Assembly (NCBI RefSeq): GCF_010729105.1
Contig: NZ_AP022573.1
Location: 5,642,001 to 5,706,000 of the forward strand
Length of the DNA: 64,000 nucleotides
Reading direction: 5' to 3'
Origin: Mycobacterium saskatchewanense
Lineage (GTDB): Bacteria > Actinomycetota > Actinomycetes > Mycobacteriales > Mycobacteriaceae
Shown: positions 56,561 to 64,000 of the stretch, one piece after another
How the letters are laid out: every line of letters starts with the position of its first letter
Position numbering within the stretch: position 1 is the stretch's first letter
The notes under the pieces: model-generated
What the model was told of the DNA's origin: nothing
The model's database searches: none
What the model saw: the letters and a program-made list of their open reading frames with translations, nothing else
Program-made: the position numbers and the translations under genes

Positions 56561-57721
56561 ATGGCATTCGGTGACTACCAGAACGAGATCTATTTCAAGG
56601 GGCTGGGCGGCGTGGCGCCCGCGCTGCCAATGGCATTCGCGGAGTTGGAGGCCCGGGCCGAGCGGGCCATGTCGCCGTCGGTGTGGTCGTACGTCACCGG
56701 TGGCGCCGGTGACGAGCGCACCCAGCGCGCCAACCGGAAGGCATTCGATCAGTGGGGCCTGATCCCGCGCATGTTCGTCGGTGCCGCCGAGCGCGACCTG
56801 TCGGTGCAGATGTGCGGCCTGACCCTGCCCTCTCCGTTGTTCATGGCGCCGATCGGCGTCATCGGCATCTGTGCTCAAGATGGCCACGGCGACCTGGCCA
56901 CCGCCCGTGCGGCGGCGAGCACCGGCGTCCCGATGGTCGTCTCCACCCTGACCGCCGACCCGATGGAGGACGTCGCCGCGGAGTTCGGTGACACCCCCGG
57001 CTTCTTCCAGCTGTACACGCCGAAGAACCGCGAACTCGCCGCGAGCCTCGTGCAGCGGGCCGAGGCCGCCGGGTTCCAGGGCATCATCGTCACCCTCGAC
57101 ACCTGGATTCCCGGGTGGCGTCCGCGCGACCTCAGCACGGCCAACTTTCCGCAGTTGCGGGGAATGTGCCTGAGCAATTACACGAGCGATCCGGTGTTCC
57201 GCGCAAGCCTGCAGCGCTCGCCCGAAGAGGACCCGCAAGGCACCGTGCTGCAGTGGATCACCACGTTTGGCAACCCGCTGACCTGGGACGACCTGCCTTG
57301 GCTGCGATCGCTGACCGACCTGCCGCTGATCATCAAGGGCATCTGCCATCCCGACGACGCGCGCCGCGCCAAAGACGGTGGCGTCGACGGCATCTATTGC
57401 TCGAACCACGGCGGGCGGCAGGCCAACGGCGGCCTGCCCGCGCTGGACTGCCTGCCGGGCGTGGTCGAGGCGGCCGACGGCCTGCCGGTGTTGTTCGATT
57501 CGGGCATCCGCAGCGGCGCCGACATCGTCAAGGCGCTGGCGCTCGGGGCGACCGCCGTCGGGGTCGGTCGGCCGTACGCCTATGGTCTGGCGCTCGGCGG
57601 CGTCGACGGCGTGGTGCATGTGCTGCGCAGTCTGCTGGCCGAGGCGGACCTGATCATGGCGGTCGACGGCTATCCGACGCTCAAAGATCTCACCCCGGAC
57701 ACGGTTCGGCGCGTCGGCTGA
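56561..57721 (+). CDS. FMN-dependent alpha-hydroxy-acid oxidase, lactate 2-monooxygenase-like
   Basis: 386-residue (beta/alpha)8 FMN enzyme. The opening [17 protein letters not shown], the [16 protein letters not shown] block and the tail [15 protein letters not shown] closely follow the lactate 2-monooxygenase I recall from M. smegmatis (394 residues), more than other hydroxy-acid oxidases. The catalytic base is His283 in [11 protein letters not shown]; the [15 protein letters not shown] segment binds FMN. It would convert lactate to acetate, CO2 and water, or oxidise another 2-hydroxy acid. I do not recall this gene between viuB and xerC in H37Rv. Confidence 0.9.
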   Translation: MAFGDYQNEIYFKGLGGVAPALPMAFAELEARAERAMSPSVWSYVTGGAGDERTQRANRKAFDQWGLIPRMFVGAAERDLSVQMCGLTLPSPLFMAPIGVIGICAQDGHGDLATARAAASTGVPMVVSTLTADPMEDVAAEFGDTPGFFQLYTPKNRELAASLVQRAEAAGFQGIIVTLDTWIPGWRPRDLSTANFPQLRGMCLSNYTSDPVFRASLQRSPEEDPQGTVLQWITTFGNPLTWDDLPWLRSLTDLPLIIKGICHPDDARRAKDGGVDGIYCSNHGGRQANGGLPALDCLPGVVEAADGLPVLFDSGIRSGADIVKALALGATAVGVGRPYAYGLALGGVDGVVHVLRSLLAEADLIMAVDGYPTLKDLTPDTVRRVG

Positions 57722-57754
57722 CCCGAGCCGGCGGCGCCTGCGAACGTTTCAGGC

Positions 57755-58651
57755 GTGGAGGCGGTCCTCGACCAGTTCGACGAATACCTGTCGCTGCAGT
57801 GCGGCCGTTCGGCGCATACGCGGCGCGCCTACCTCGGCGACCTGCGCTCGCTCTTCGAGTTCCTCGACGGGCGGGGTATCGGCCTGGACGGCCTGAGCCT
57901 GCCGGTGCTGCGGTCCTGGCTCGCCACCGCCGCCGGCGCCGGCGCGGCCCGCACGACGCTGGCCCGTCGCACCTCGGCGGTCAAGGCGTTCACCGCGTGG
58001 GCGGTGCGACGGGGCCTGCTGTCCGAGGACCCGGCCGCGCGTCTGCAGGTGCCCAAGGCGCACCGCACCCTGCCGGCCGTGCTCCGCAAGGACCAGGCGC
58101 TCAAGGCCATGGCCGCCGCGAAATCTGGCGCTGAACAAGGCGATCCGCTGGCCCTTCGCGACCGGCTCATCGTCGAGATGCTGTATGCCACCGGGATTCG
58201 GGTCAGCGAGTTGTGCGGCCTGGACATCGACGACGTGGACACCCACCACCGATTGGTGCGCGTCTTGGGCAAGGGCAACAAGCAACGCACCGTCCCGTTC
58301 GGGCTGCCGGCCGCCGAGGCGCTGCGCGCCTGGCTGACGGGCGGTCGTCCGGCCCTGGCGACCGCCGAGTCGGGGCCGGCCCTGCTGCTGGGCGCCCGCG
58401 GGCGCCGGCTCGACGTGCGCCAGGCCCGAACCGTCGTGCACCAGACGGTCACCGCCGTGGACGGCGCCCCCGACATGGGCCCCCACGGGCTGCGGCACAG
58501 CGCCGCGACGCATCTGCTCGAGGGCGGGGCCGACCTGCGCGTCGTCCAGGAGCTGCTTGGCCACTCCAGCCTGGCGACCACGCAGCTCTACACCCATGTC
58601 GCGGTGTCGCGGTTGCGGGCGGTGCACGACCAGGCCCACCCCCGCGCATAG
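57755..58651 (+). CDS. xerC: Tyrosine recombinase XerC
   Basis: 298-residue chromosome-dimer-resolving recombinase acting at dif with XerD. An N-terminal SAM-like DNA-binding domain (1-95) precedes the catalytic domain with Arg149 ([10 protein letters not shown]), Lys174 ([12 protein letters not shown]), His244/Arg247 (HGLRHSAAT), a downstream His of [12 protein letters not shown] and the nucleophile Tyr279. GTG 57755. Complete and of standard length. Confidence 0.97.
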   Translation: MEAVLDQFDEYLSLQCGRSAHTRRAYLGDLRSLFEFLDGRGIGLDGLSLPVLRSWLATAAGAGAARTTLARRTSAVKAFTAWAVRRGLLSEDPAARLQVPKAHRTLPAVLRKDQALKAMAAAKSGAEQGDPLALRDRLIVEMLYATGIRVSELCGLDIDDVDTHHRLVRVLGKGNKQRTVPFGLPAAEALRAWLTGGRPALATAESGPALLLGARGRRLDVRQARTVVHQTVTAVDGAPDMGPHGLRHSAATHLLEGGADLRVVQELLGHSSLATTQLYTHVAVSRLRAVHDQAHPRA

Positions 58652-58758
58652 GCCGTCGAGTGTGCATTTGCGGCGTCGAGCGTGCGTCAAGGTGGCCGAT
58701 CCGGCGTGGCCGCCGAGCCGGACGCACACTGGTCGCCCGGAATGCACATTTGCAGGCC
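58652..58758. repeat. Degenerate repeat between convergent xerC and M23 peptidase
   Basis: GTGTGCATTTGC at 58659 recurs in degenerate inverted and direct form (CGCACACTGG, TGCACATTTGC near 58744). It resembles short intergenic repeats in mycobacteria and may act as a convergent terminator. No gene present. Confidence 0.35.
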
Positions 58759-59286
58759 TCAACCCCGCAGCGGCTTGAGCCGGATCGGGGTCGACCTCAG
58801 CAGCCCCAGCGGATCGACGTAGCGCGCGGCTGACGCAGGACCCCACATCGCACCCCAATGCAGGCACGGGGCGGCCCGGCAGCCGACGTGCCCTGGGACC
58901 AGCGAGCCGATCACGGTCGAGGCCGTCACCGCCTGGCCGGCGCGGACGGCGGTGCGGACCGGCTCGTAGCTGGTGCGCAGGCCGCCCGGGTGCGCCAGGG
59001 ATACGACGGGCCGCCCGGCCAGCTCCCCGGCGAACACGACCGTGGCCTCGCCCGCCGCGTACACCGGCTGGCCGGGAGCCCCCGGCAGGTCCACCCCCCG
59101 GTGCCCGGGAGCCCAGTCGGGCGACGGCGCGTCGAAACCGCGGGCGACGACGGGCGGCGGTCGCAGCGGCCAATCCAGCCGCGGGTCGTCGGCCGCCGCC
59201 GCCGGCGCCGCGGCCGTCAGACCCAGAACCAGCATCAGCACCGCGCGCACCGGCCCAGTTGATCGCCGCGCCGCGTGCGGCGCCAC
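58759..59286 (-). CDS. Secreted M23-family peptidase (Rv2891-like)
   Basis: 175-residue exported LytM-type metallopeptidase domain protein acting on cell-wall peptides. A signal peptide covers about 1-32. The zinc motifs are HRGVD (His and Asp) and the later HWG (CLHWGAMWG). Two cysteines (GCRAAPC) may bridge. Full length for the family; GTG start at 59286, alternatives internal. Confidence 0.88.
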   Translation of the reverse strand: MAPHAARRSTGPVRAVLMLVLGLTAAAPAAAADDPRLDWPLRPPPVVARGFDAPSPDWAPGHRGVDLPGAPGQPVYAAGEATVVFAGELAGRPVVSLAHPGGLRTSYEPVRTAVRAGQAVTASTVIGSLVPGHVGCRAAPCLHWGAMWGPASAARYVDPLGLLRSTPIRLKPLRG

Positions 59287-59345
59287 TCACGGCCACCGGC
59301 GCTGTGGACGCCCATGCTGTGGAAGAGCCACCGGCCGATCCCGTG

Positions 59346-59351
59346 TAAACT
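59346..59351 (+). promoter_or_regulatory. rpsB promoter -10 box
   Basis: TAAACT; it predicts a leader of about 180 bases before rpsB. Confidence 0.5.
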
Positions 59352-59426
59352 GCTGGTCGCAGCTCGTTCGCGGGCTGACTTCGCGCGTCCGCACCGCGGC
59401 TCCCGCTTCTCAGGAGCCCGCACCGC

Positions 59427-59471
59427 ATGCCGAGCGGTCCCCGCCAGGGTTTTCCTGGCGAGGTACGGCAT
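59427..59471 (+). promoter_or_regulatory. Structured rpsB leader
   Basis: Nested pairing: outer ATGCCG (59427-59432) with CGGCAT (59466-59471), inner CGCCAGG (59442-59448) with CCTGGCG (59454-59460) around a 5-base loop. The inner stem is perfect. A nested stem with internal loops in an r-protein leader is the architecture of a protein-binding autoregulatory site, here most likely for S2. Confidence 0.6.
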
Positions 59472-59538
59472 CGCAGCAGGCGCCAGGGCCCGGCATCACC
59501 CGACGCCGGGCGACAACCGACACACGTGAGGCACAAGC

Positions 59539-60396
59539 ATGGCCGTCGTAACCATGAAGCAGCTGCTGGACAGCGGCACCCACTTCGGGCACCAGACCCG
59601 TCGCTGGAATCCCAAGATGAAGCGGTTCATCTTCACCGACCGCAACGGCATCTACATCATCGACCTGCAGCAGACGCTGACCTTCATCGACAAGGCGTAC
59701 GAGTTCGTCAAAGAGACCGTCGCCCACGGTGGTTCGGTGCTGTTCGTCGGCACCAAGAAGCAGGCGCAGGAATCCGTCGCGGCCGAGGCCACCCGCGTCG
59801 GCATGCCGTACGTGAACCAGCGCTGGCTGGGTGGCATGCTCACCAACTTCTCCACGGTGCACAAGCGGCTGCAGCGCCTCAAGGAGCTGGAAGCGATGGA
59901 GCAGACCGGCGGCTTCGAGGGACGCACCAAGAAGGAGATCTTGATGCTGACCCGCGAGAAGAACAAGCTGGAGCGCAGCCTCGGCGGTATCCGCGACATG
60001 AACAAGGTGCCCTCGGCCGTCTGGGTCGTCGACACGAACAAGGAGCACATCGCCGTCGGCGAGGCCCGCAAACTGGGTATCCCGGTGATCGCGATCCTGG
60101 ACACCAACTGCGACCCCGACGAGGTCGACTACCCGATCCCGGGCAACGACGACGCGATCCGCTCGGCCGCGCTGCTCACCAAGGTGATCGCGTCCGCAGT
60201 CGCCGAGGGCCTGCAGGCCCGCGCCGGCGTCGGCCGCGGCGACGGCAAGCCGGAGGCCACGGACTCGCTGACCGCCGAGCCGCTCGCCGAATGGGAGCAG
60301 GAGCTGCTGGCATCCGCCACCGCGACCGCCGCCCCGCCCGCCGGCAGCGACGCCGCCGCGGGCACAACCGAATCAACCCCCTCACAGGAAGGCTGA
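59539..60396 (+). CDS. rpsB: 30S ribosomal protein S2
   Basis: 285 residues. Starts [19 protein letters not shown] and keeps the RNA-binding core; a Pro/Ala-rich acidic tail of about 55 residues is typical of mycobacteria. ATG 59539 with a GTGAGG site. tsf follows after 3 bases, the universal rpsB-tsf pair. Confidence 0.97.
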   Translation: MAVVTMKQLLDSGTHFGHQTRRWNPKMKRFIFTDRNGIYIIDLQQTLTFIDKAYEFVKETVAHGGSVLFVGTKKQAQESVAAEATRVGMPYVNQRWLGGMLTNFSTVHKRLQRLKELEAMEQTGGFEGRTKKEILMLTREKNKLERSLGGIRDMNKVPSAVWVVDTNKEHIAVGEARKLGIPVIAILDTNCDPDEVDYPIPGNDDAIRSAALLTKVIASAVAEGLQARAGVGRGDGKPEATDSLTAEPLAEWEQELLASATATAAPPAGSDAAAGTTESTPSQEG

Positions 60397-60399
60397 TCA

Positions 60400-61215
60400 T
60401 TGGCGAACTTCACCGCCGCCGACGTCAAGCGGCTCCGGGAACTCACCGGCGCCGGCATGCTGGACTGCAAGAACGCGCTGGCCGAGAGCGACGGCGACTT
60501 CGACAAGGCCGTCGAGGCGCTCCGGATCAAGGGCGCCAAGGACGTCGGCAAGCGCGCCGAGCGCGCCACTGCTGAGGGCCTCGTGGCTGCCAAGGGTGGT
60601 GCGCTCGTGGAGCTCAACTCGGAGACCGACTTCGTCGCCAAGAACGCCGAGTTCCAGGCCCTGGCCGACCAGGTGGTCGACGCCGCGTTGAACGCGAAGG
60701 CCACCGACGTCGAGACGCTCAAGGCCGCCAAGATTGGTGACAAGACGGTCGAGCAGGCCATCGCCGACCTGTCGGCCAAGATCGGCGAGAAGCTGGAACT
60801 GCGCCGCGTGCAGTTCTTCGACGGCAACGTCGAGGCCTACCTGCACAAGCGCGCCGCCGACCTGCCGCCGGCCGTCGGCGTGCTGGTGGAGTTCACCGGG
60901 GAGGACAAGAGCGCCGCGCACGCCGTCGCCCTGCAGATCGCCGCGCTCAAGGCGCGCTTCCTGTCGCGCGACGACGTGCCGGAAGAGGTGGTGGCCAGCG
61001 AGCGCCGCATCGCCGAGGAGACCGCCAAGGCCGAGGGCAAGCCGGAACAGGCACTGCCCAAGATCGTCGAGGGCCGGCTCAACGGGTTCTTCAAGGACGC
61101 CGTGCTGCTCGAGCAGCCGTCGGTGTCCGACAGCAAGAAGACCGTCAAGGCGCTGCTCGACGAGGCCGGTGTGAGCGTGACCCGGTTCGTTCGCTTCGAG
61201 GTGGGTCAGGCCTAG
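60400..61215 (+). CDS. tsf: Elongation factor Ts
   Basis: 271-residue nucleotide-exchange factor for EF-Tu. N-terminal UBA-like domain (1-55) with [11 protein letters not shown], the ETDFVAKN motif near residue 70, and the two-subdomain core. TTG start at 60400, three bases after rpsB. Complete. Confidence 0.96.
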   Translation: MANFTAADVKRLRELTGAGMLDCKNALAESDGDFDKAVEALRIKGAKDVGKRAERATAEGLVAAKGGALVELNSETDFVAKNAEFQALADQVVDAALNAKATDVETLKAAKIGDKTVEQAIADLSAKIGEKLELRRVQFFDGNVEAYLHKRAADLPPAVGVLVEFTGEDKSAAHAVALQIAALKARFLSRDDVPEEVVASERRIAEETAKAEGKPEQALPKIVEGRLNGFFKDAVLLEQPSVSDSKKTVKALLDEAGVSVTRFVRFEVGQA

Positions 61216-61238
61216 CCGGGGACGCCGGGGAGCTATCG

Positions 61239-62645
61239 ATGCAACACGTGCACGCCTTCGGCGACGACGCCCTGGGTGACCTGGACGCGGTGGGGCTGGC
61301 CGACGCCATCCGTACCGGCCGCATCAGCAGGTCCGAGGCGGTCGAGGCGGCCATCGCCCGCACGGAGGCCGTCGATCCCGTCCTCAACGGTCTCGCGTAC
61401 GCGGCCTTCCGGCAGGCCCGGGAGGTCGCCGAGGGGAAGGCCGGCACGCGTGGCTTTTTTGCCGGGGTGCCCACGTTCCTCAAGGACAACGTGGACATCG
61501 CCGGGCAGCCGACCATGCACGGCACCGACGCGTGGACGCCCTGGAACGCGACCTCCGACAGCGAGTTCACCGAGCTGTTCCTGGCCACCGGCCTGGCACC
61601 GGTGGGCAAGACGCAGTTGTCGGAATTCGGGTTCAGCGCTTCGGCCGAACATCCCCGGCTCGGACCCGTCCGCAACCCGTGGAACACCGACTACAGCGCG
61701 GGCGCGTCGTCCTCGGGTTCGGGCGCGTTCGTCGCCGCCGGGGTGGTCCCGATTGCGCACGCCAACGACGGCGGTGGCTCGATCCGCATCCCGGCCGCCT
61801 GCAACGGGCTGGTCGGCCTCAAGCCGACGCGCGGGCGGCTGCCGCTCGACGCGATGCTGCGTCGGATGCCGGTCGCCATCGTCGCCAACGGAGTGGTGAC
61901 CCGTTCGGTGCGTGACACCGCGGCGTTCTACCGGGAGGCAGAGCGCGTCTGGCGTAATCCCAAACTCGCGCCGATCGGCGATGTCGCCGGGCCGGGCAAG
62001 CAGCGGCTGCGGATCGCCGTATTGACCCGGTCGGTGCAGCGGGAGTGCAGCCCGCAGGTGCGCGAACTGACGCTGAAATCGGCCGGGCTACTCGAGGAAC
62101 TGGGCCACCGCGTCGAATATGTCGACCAACCGCCGGTGCCGGCCAGTTTCGTGGACGACTTCGTCCTGTACTGGGGCTTCCTCGCGCTCGCCCAGGTGCG
62201 CGCCGGACGGCGGGTGTTCGGCGCGACGTTCGACCGCAGCCGGCTGGACAGCCTGACGCTCGGCCTGGAGCGACACAGCGCCCGCAACATGCACCGGTTG
62301 CCCCTGGCGATCATGCGCCTGCGCCGGATTCGGCGGCGCACGGCGAAATTCTTCGGCACCTACGACGTGGTGCTGACCCCGACCCTGGCCGACGAGACGC
62401 CCCGCATCGGCTACCTGGCGCCCACGGACTACCGGCAGGTCATCGACCGGCTGATCGACTGGGTCTCGTTCACGCCGCTGCAGAATGTGACCGGCGAACC
62501 GGCGATCTCGCTGCCGCTGGCGCAATCCGCGGACGGCATGCCGGTGGGGATGATGTTCTCGGCGGACTTCGGGCAGGAAGCGTTGCTGCTGCAGCTGGGC
62601 TACGAGCTCGAAGAGGCCCGCCCCTGGGCCCGGATCGACGCCTGA
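61239..62645 (+). CDS. amiC: Amidase signature-family amidase AmiC
   Basis: 468-residue amidase of the amidase-signature family. The catalytic Ser-cisSer-Lys triad is visible: Lys82 (FLKDN), the cis-Ser in GASSSGSGA, and the nucleophile Ser181 in DGGGSIRIPA. It hydrolyses aliphatic or aryl amides; exact substrate unknown. ATG 61239. Convergent to the MarR gene, their ends one base apart. Confidence 0.92.
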   Translation: MQHVHAFGDDALGDLDAVGLADAIRTGRISRSEAVEAAIARTEAVDPVLNGLAYAAFRQAREVAEGKAGTRGFFAGVPTFLKDNVDIAGQPTMHGTDAWTPWNATSDSEFTELFLATGLAPVGKTQLSEFGFSASAEHPRLGPVRNPWNTDYSAGASSSGSGAFVAAGVVPIAHANDGGGSIRIPAACNGLVGLKPTRGRLPLDAMLRRMPVAIVANGVVTRSVRDTAAFYREAERVWRNPKLAPIGDVAGPGKQRLRIAVLTRSVQRECSPQVRELTLKSAGLLEELGHRVEYVDQPPVPASFVDDFVLYWGFLALAQVRAGRRVFGATFDRSRLDSLTLGLERHSARNMHRLPLAIMRLRRIRRRTAKFFGTYDVVLTPTLADETPRIGYLAPTDYRQVIDRLIDWVSFTPLQNVTGEPAISLPLAQSADGMPVGMMFSADFGQEALLLQLGYELEEARPWARIDA

Positions 62646-62646
62646 C

Positions 62647-63078
62647 TCAGCAGTCGGACCCGAGCCTCTCGAGCATCCGTTTGAATTCGCGCTGCTGCGA
62701 AAGCGTCAGCTTGTCCATGATCCGGGCGTCGGCTTCGCGCACCGCCGCTTCCGCGCGCTTCAACAGCGCCCTTCCCTGCGTGGTCAGCGTGGCGGGAAGC
62801 GCGCGCCCGGAGGACACCGACTCGGGTCGGGCCACAGCCCCGACGTACTCCAGCTTGCGCAGCACCGTGTTCATCGCCTGCGGTGTGACGTTGGTGTGCC
62901 GCGACAGTTCGGCGCTGGACAGGCCTGGCGACATCGAAAGAATGCGCAGGCAAACGAATTCCGGCAGGGTCAGGCCGATCGGACCCAGCGCCGTGGATAC
63001 CTCCGGCCGCAGAACGGCTCCTACGCGGTAGAGCAGGTATCCGAGTGGGGCGTCTTCGGCCTGAACCATGTCAGCCAT
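62647..63078 (-). CDS. MarR-family transcriptional regulator (Rv2887-like)
   Basis: 143-residue MarR winged-helix dimer. The recognition helices include PGLSSAELSRHTNVTPQAM and the wing ESVSSGRALPATLT. In M. tuberculosis the homologue controls drug-modifying genes. It is convergent to amiC and divergent from a ChaB-type gene. Effector unknown. Confidence 0.9.
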   Translation of the reverse strand: MADMVQAEDAPLGYLLYRVGAVLRPEVSTALGPIGLTLPEFVCLRILSMSPGLSSAELSRHTNVTPQAMNTVLRKLEYVGAVARPESVSSGRALPATLTTQGRALLKRAEAAVREADARIMDKLTLSQQREFKRMLERLGSDC

Positions 63079-63182
63079 ATTTACATACCTCGGGCGTGGG
63101 GATGTGCAAACGGTGATTGCTGGGCGAACAAGGGGGTAACCGACCAGGAGTCACTCAACCGCACGGTCCACGAGGAGTTGTC

Positions 63183-63596
63183 ATGCCGAAGACGACCAAG
63201 GGCGGCAAACCCAGGAAGGACGAGCTGCCCAGCACCCTGCGGCGTTCCGACGCCAAGGCGCAACGCACATTCGCCAAAACCCATGACTCGGCCGCCGAGG
63301 AGTACGGCGACGAAGAGCGGGCCCATCGGGTGGCCTACTCCGCGCTCAAGCACAGTTTCGAGAAGGTGGGTGACCACTGGGAGCCCAAGGAGGAGAAGGG
63401 CCCGTCGGACGAGCGCGCCGAGAGCGGCGGCCCGCAGGCGTCGGGACGTTCGGCCGAGGGCGTCGACGCCAATGCGAGCAAGAAGCACCTGCTCGACGTT
63501 GCTCGGCGCCTCGACGTGCGCGGCCGGTCGAGCATGAGCAAGGAGGAACTCGTCGACGCGATCAAGAAGGAGAACCGGCGGGTCCGCGGTCGCTGA
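63183..63596 (+). CDS. ChaB-domain protein with C-terminal Rho-N-like segment
   Basis: 137 residues. The N-terminal half is a ChaB domain (DELPSTLRRSDAKAQRTFAKTHDSAAEEYGDE then HRVAYSALKHSFEKVGDHW), linked to cation-transport regulation in enterobacteria. The C-terminal SKKHLLDVARRLDVRGRSSMSKEELVDAI looks like a Rho-N/SAP-type nucleic-acid-binding helix pair. Lys-rich overall. ATG 63183 with GAGGAG at 63172-63177. Possibly stress-induced DNA binding; unproven. Confidence 0.82.
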   Translation: MPKTTKGGKPRKDELPSTLRRSDAKAQRTFAKTHDSAAEEYGDEERAHRVAYSALKHSFEKVGDHWEPKEEKGPSDERAESGGPQASGRSAEGVDANASKKHLLDVARRLDVRGRSSMSKEELVDAIKKENRRVRGR

Positions 63597-63639
63597 CCCA
63601 CCTCGTTTAGGGCGCCGGTAGCGGGGCATCCCGACGGCC

Positions 63640-63969
63640 ATGGTCGCCTCAACCACCCCTGGCCGGCTTCGGCGGTGCCTCGACGCGGTCGACTTCCCGG
63701 CCAACAAGCAGGACCTGCTCGACGCCGCCGACCGCACCGGTTGTGACGTTGAGACCATCCGCGCGTTGCGGACCATCCCGCCCGAGACTTACGCCAACGT
63801 CTCGCAGGTCACCGCGTCGCTCACGCTCGCCGACGATCGAGGCACCGGCGACGCCGACGAGGCCGCGGCGCGGCGTTCGCACACCACGCCCGGGCGGGCC
63901 GAGTCTGCGAAGGACGTCGGCCCGCGGAGCGCGATCGTCGAGGAGCCGGGCGAGAACCGGGGTTCCTGA
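63640..63969 (+). CDS. DUF2795 protein
   Basis: 109 residues. The first 60 form the DUF2795 core (LRRCLDAVDFPANKQDLLDAA then IRALRTIPPETYANVSQV), a small helical domain often found in stress-linked actinobacterial proteins. The C-terminus is a low-complexity Asp/Arg-rich tail. It follows the ChaB gene by 43 bases, and the two are likely cotranscribed. Function unknown. Confidence 0.8.
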   Translation: MVASTTPGRLRRCLDAVDFPANKQDLLDAADRTGCDVETIRALRTIPPETYANVSQVTASLTLADDRGTGDADEAAARRSHTTPGRAESAKDVGPRSAIVEEPGENRGS

Positions 63970-64000
63970 GCCCGCTTCGGCGGCAAGGTGATTCACGCCT

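Noticed and set aside
55346..57619. A 757-codon frame antisense to dprA, viuB and the monooxygenase gene
   Set aside because: Shadow of three genes on the other strand; no domain, arginine-rich composition.

Overview
This GC-rich window is mycobacterial chromosome, most like the Mycobacterium avium complex or a close slow grower. The evidence is gene order and protein identity: ung, rpmB, recG, lipN, coaD, sepIVA, rnc, mutM, smc, ftsY, amt-glnB-glnD, ffh, pknI, rpsP-rimM-trmD, rplS-lepB-rnhB, fdhD, viuB, xerC, rpsB-tsf, amiC. This is the order I recall for M. tuberculosis H37Rv Rv2976c down to Rv2887, read in reverse. Species assignment is inference. All statements about what H37Rv has at a locus come from memory, not from a search.

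Layout. 1-1.4 kb: 3' end of ung, a zinc-independent MDR oxidoreductase that has lost its nucleotide-binding domain, and a nitroreductase. 1.4-12 kb: rpmB divergent from a fakA-recG-HNH operon, two tandem aldo-keto reductases sharing start-codon bases with lipN, a DsbA/VKOR disulfide pair, rsmD and coaD. The pyruvate carboxylase gene expected between VKOR and rsmD is missing. 12-18.3 kb: an accessory island between coaD and sepIVA, where H37Rv carries the PDIM/PGL lipid locus. It holds a xanthine-dehydrogenase fragment, an amidohydrolase plus ThDP-enzyme pair, an UPF0718 metal-type permease under CsoR-like palindromes, and an unrecognised protein followed by a small membrane protein.

18.5-33.8 kb: core cell-division, RNA, DNA-repair and nitrogen-control genes, with a three-copy 47-bp MIRU-like repeat between rnc and mutM and a GlnR-like box upstream of amt-glnB-glnD. 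33.9-37.7 kb: a helicase, an alpha/beta hydrolase, a hairpin-repeat region, ffh and an amidohydrolase. 37.7-43.7 kb: pknI, a D-aminoacylase-like enzyme, TetR, dacB2, a small secreted protein and a SnoaL-like protein. 44-49.6 kb: translation and export genes. 49.6-52.5 kb: GAF-ANTAR regulator, epimerase, and fdhD without the fdhF neighbour I recall from H37Rv. 52.6-58.7 kb: the YraN-ComM-DprA DNA-uptake-type cluster, viuB, a lactate-monooxygenase-like enzyme and xerC. 58.7-64 kb: M23 peptidase, rpsB-tsf with a structured leader, amiC, MarR, ChaB and DUF2795 proteins.

Many genes are coupled by ATGA/GTGA/TTGA overlaps. Several transcripts look leaderless: a TANNNT -10 box ends six bases before the start codon at sepIVA-downstream yceD, smc, ffh, pknI, lepB and a short upstream ORF of fdhD. 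No tRNA, rRNA, CRISPR array or intact insertion sequence was seen.
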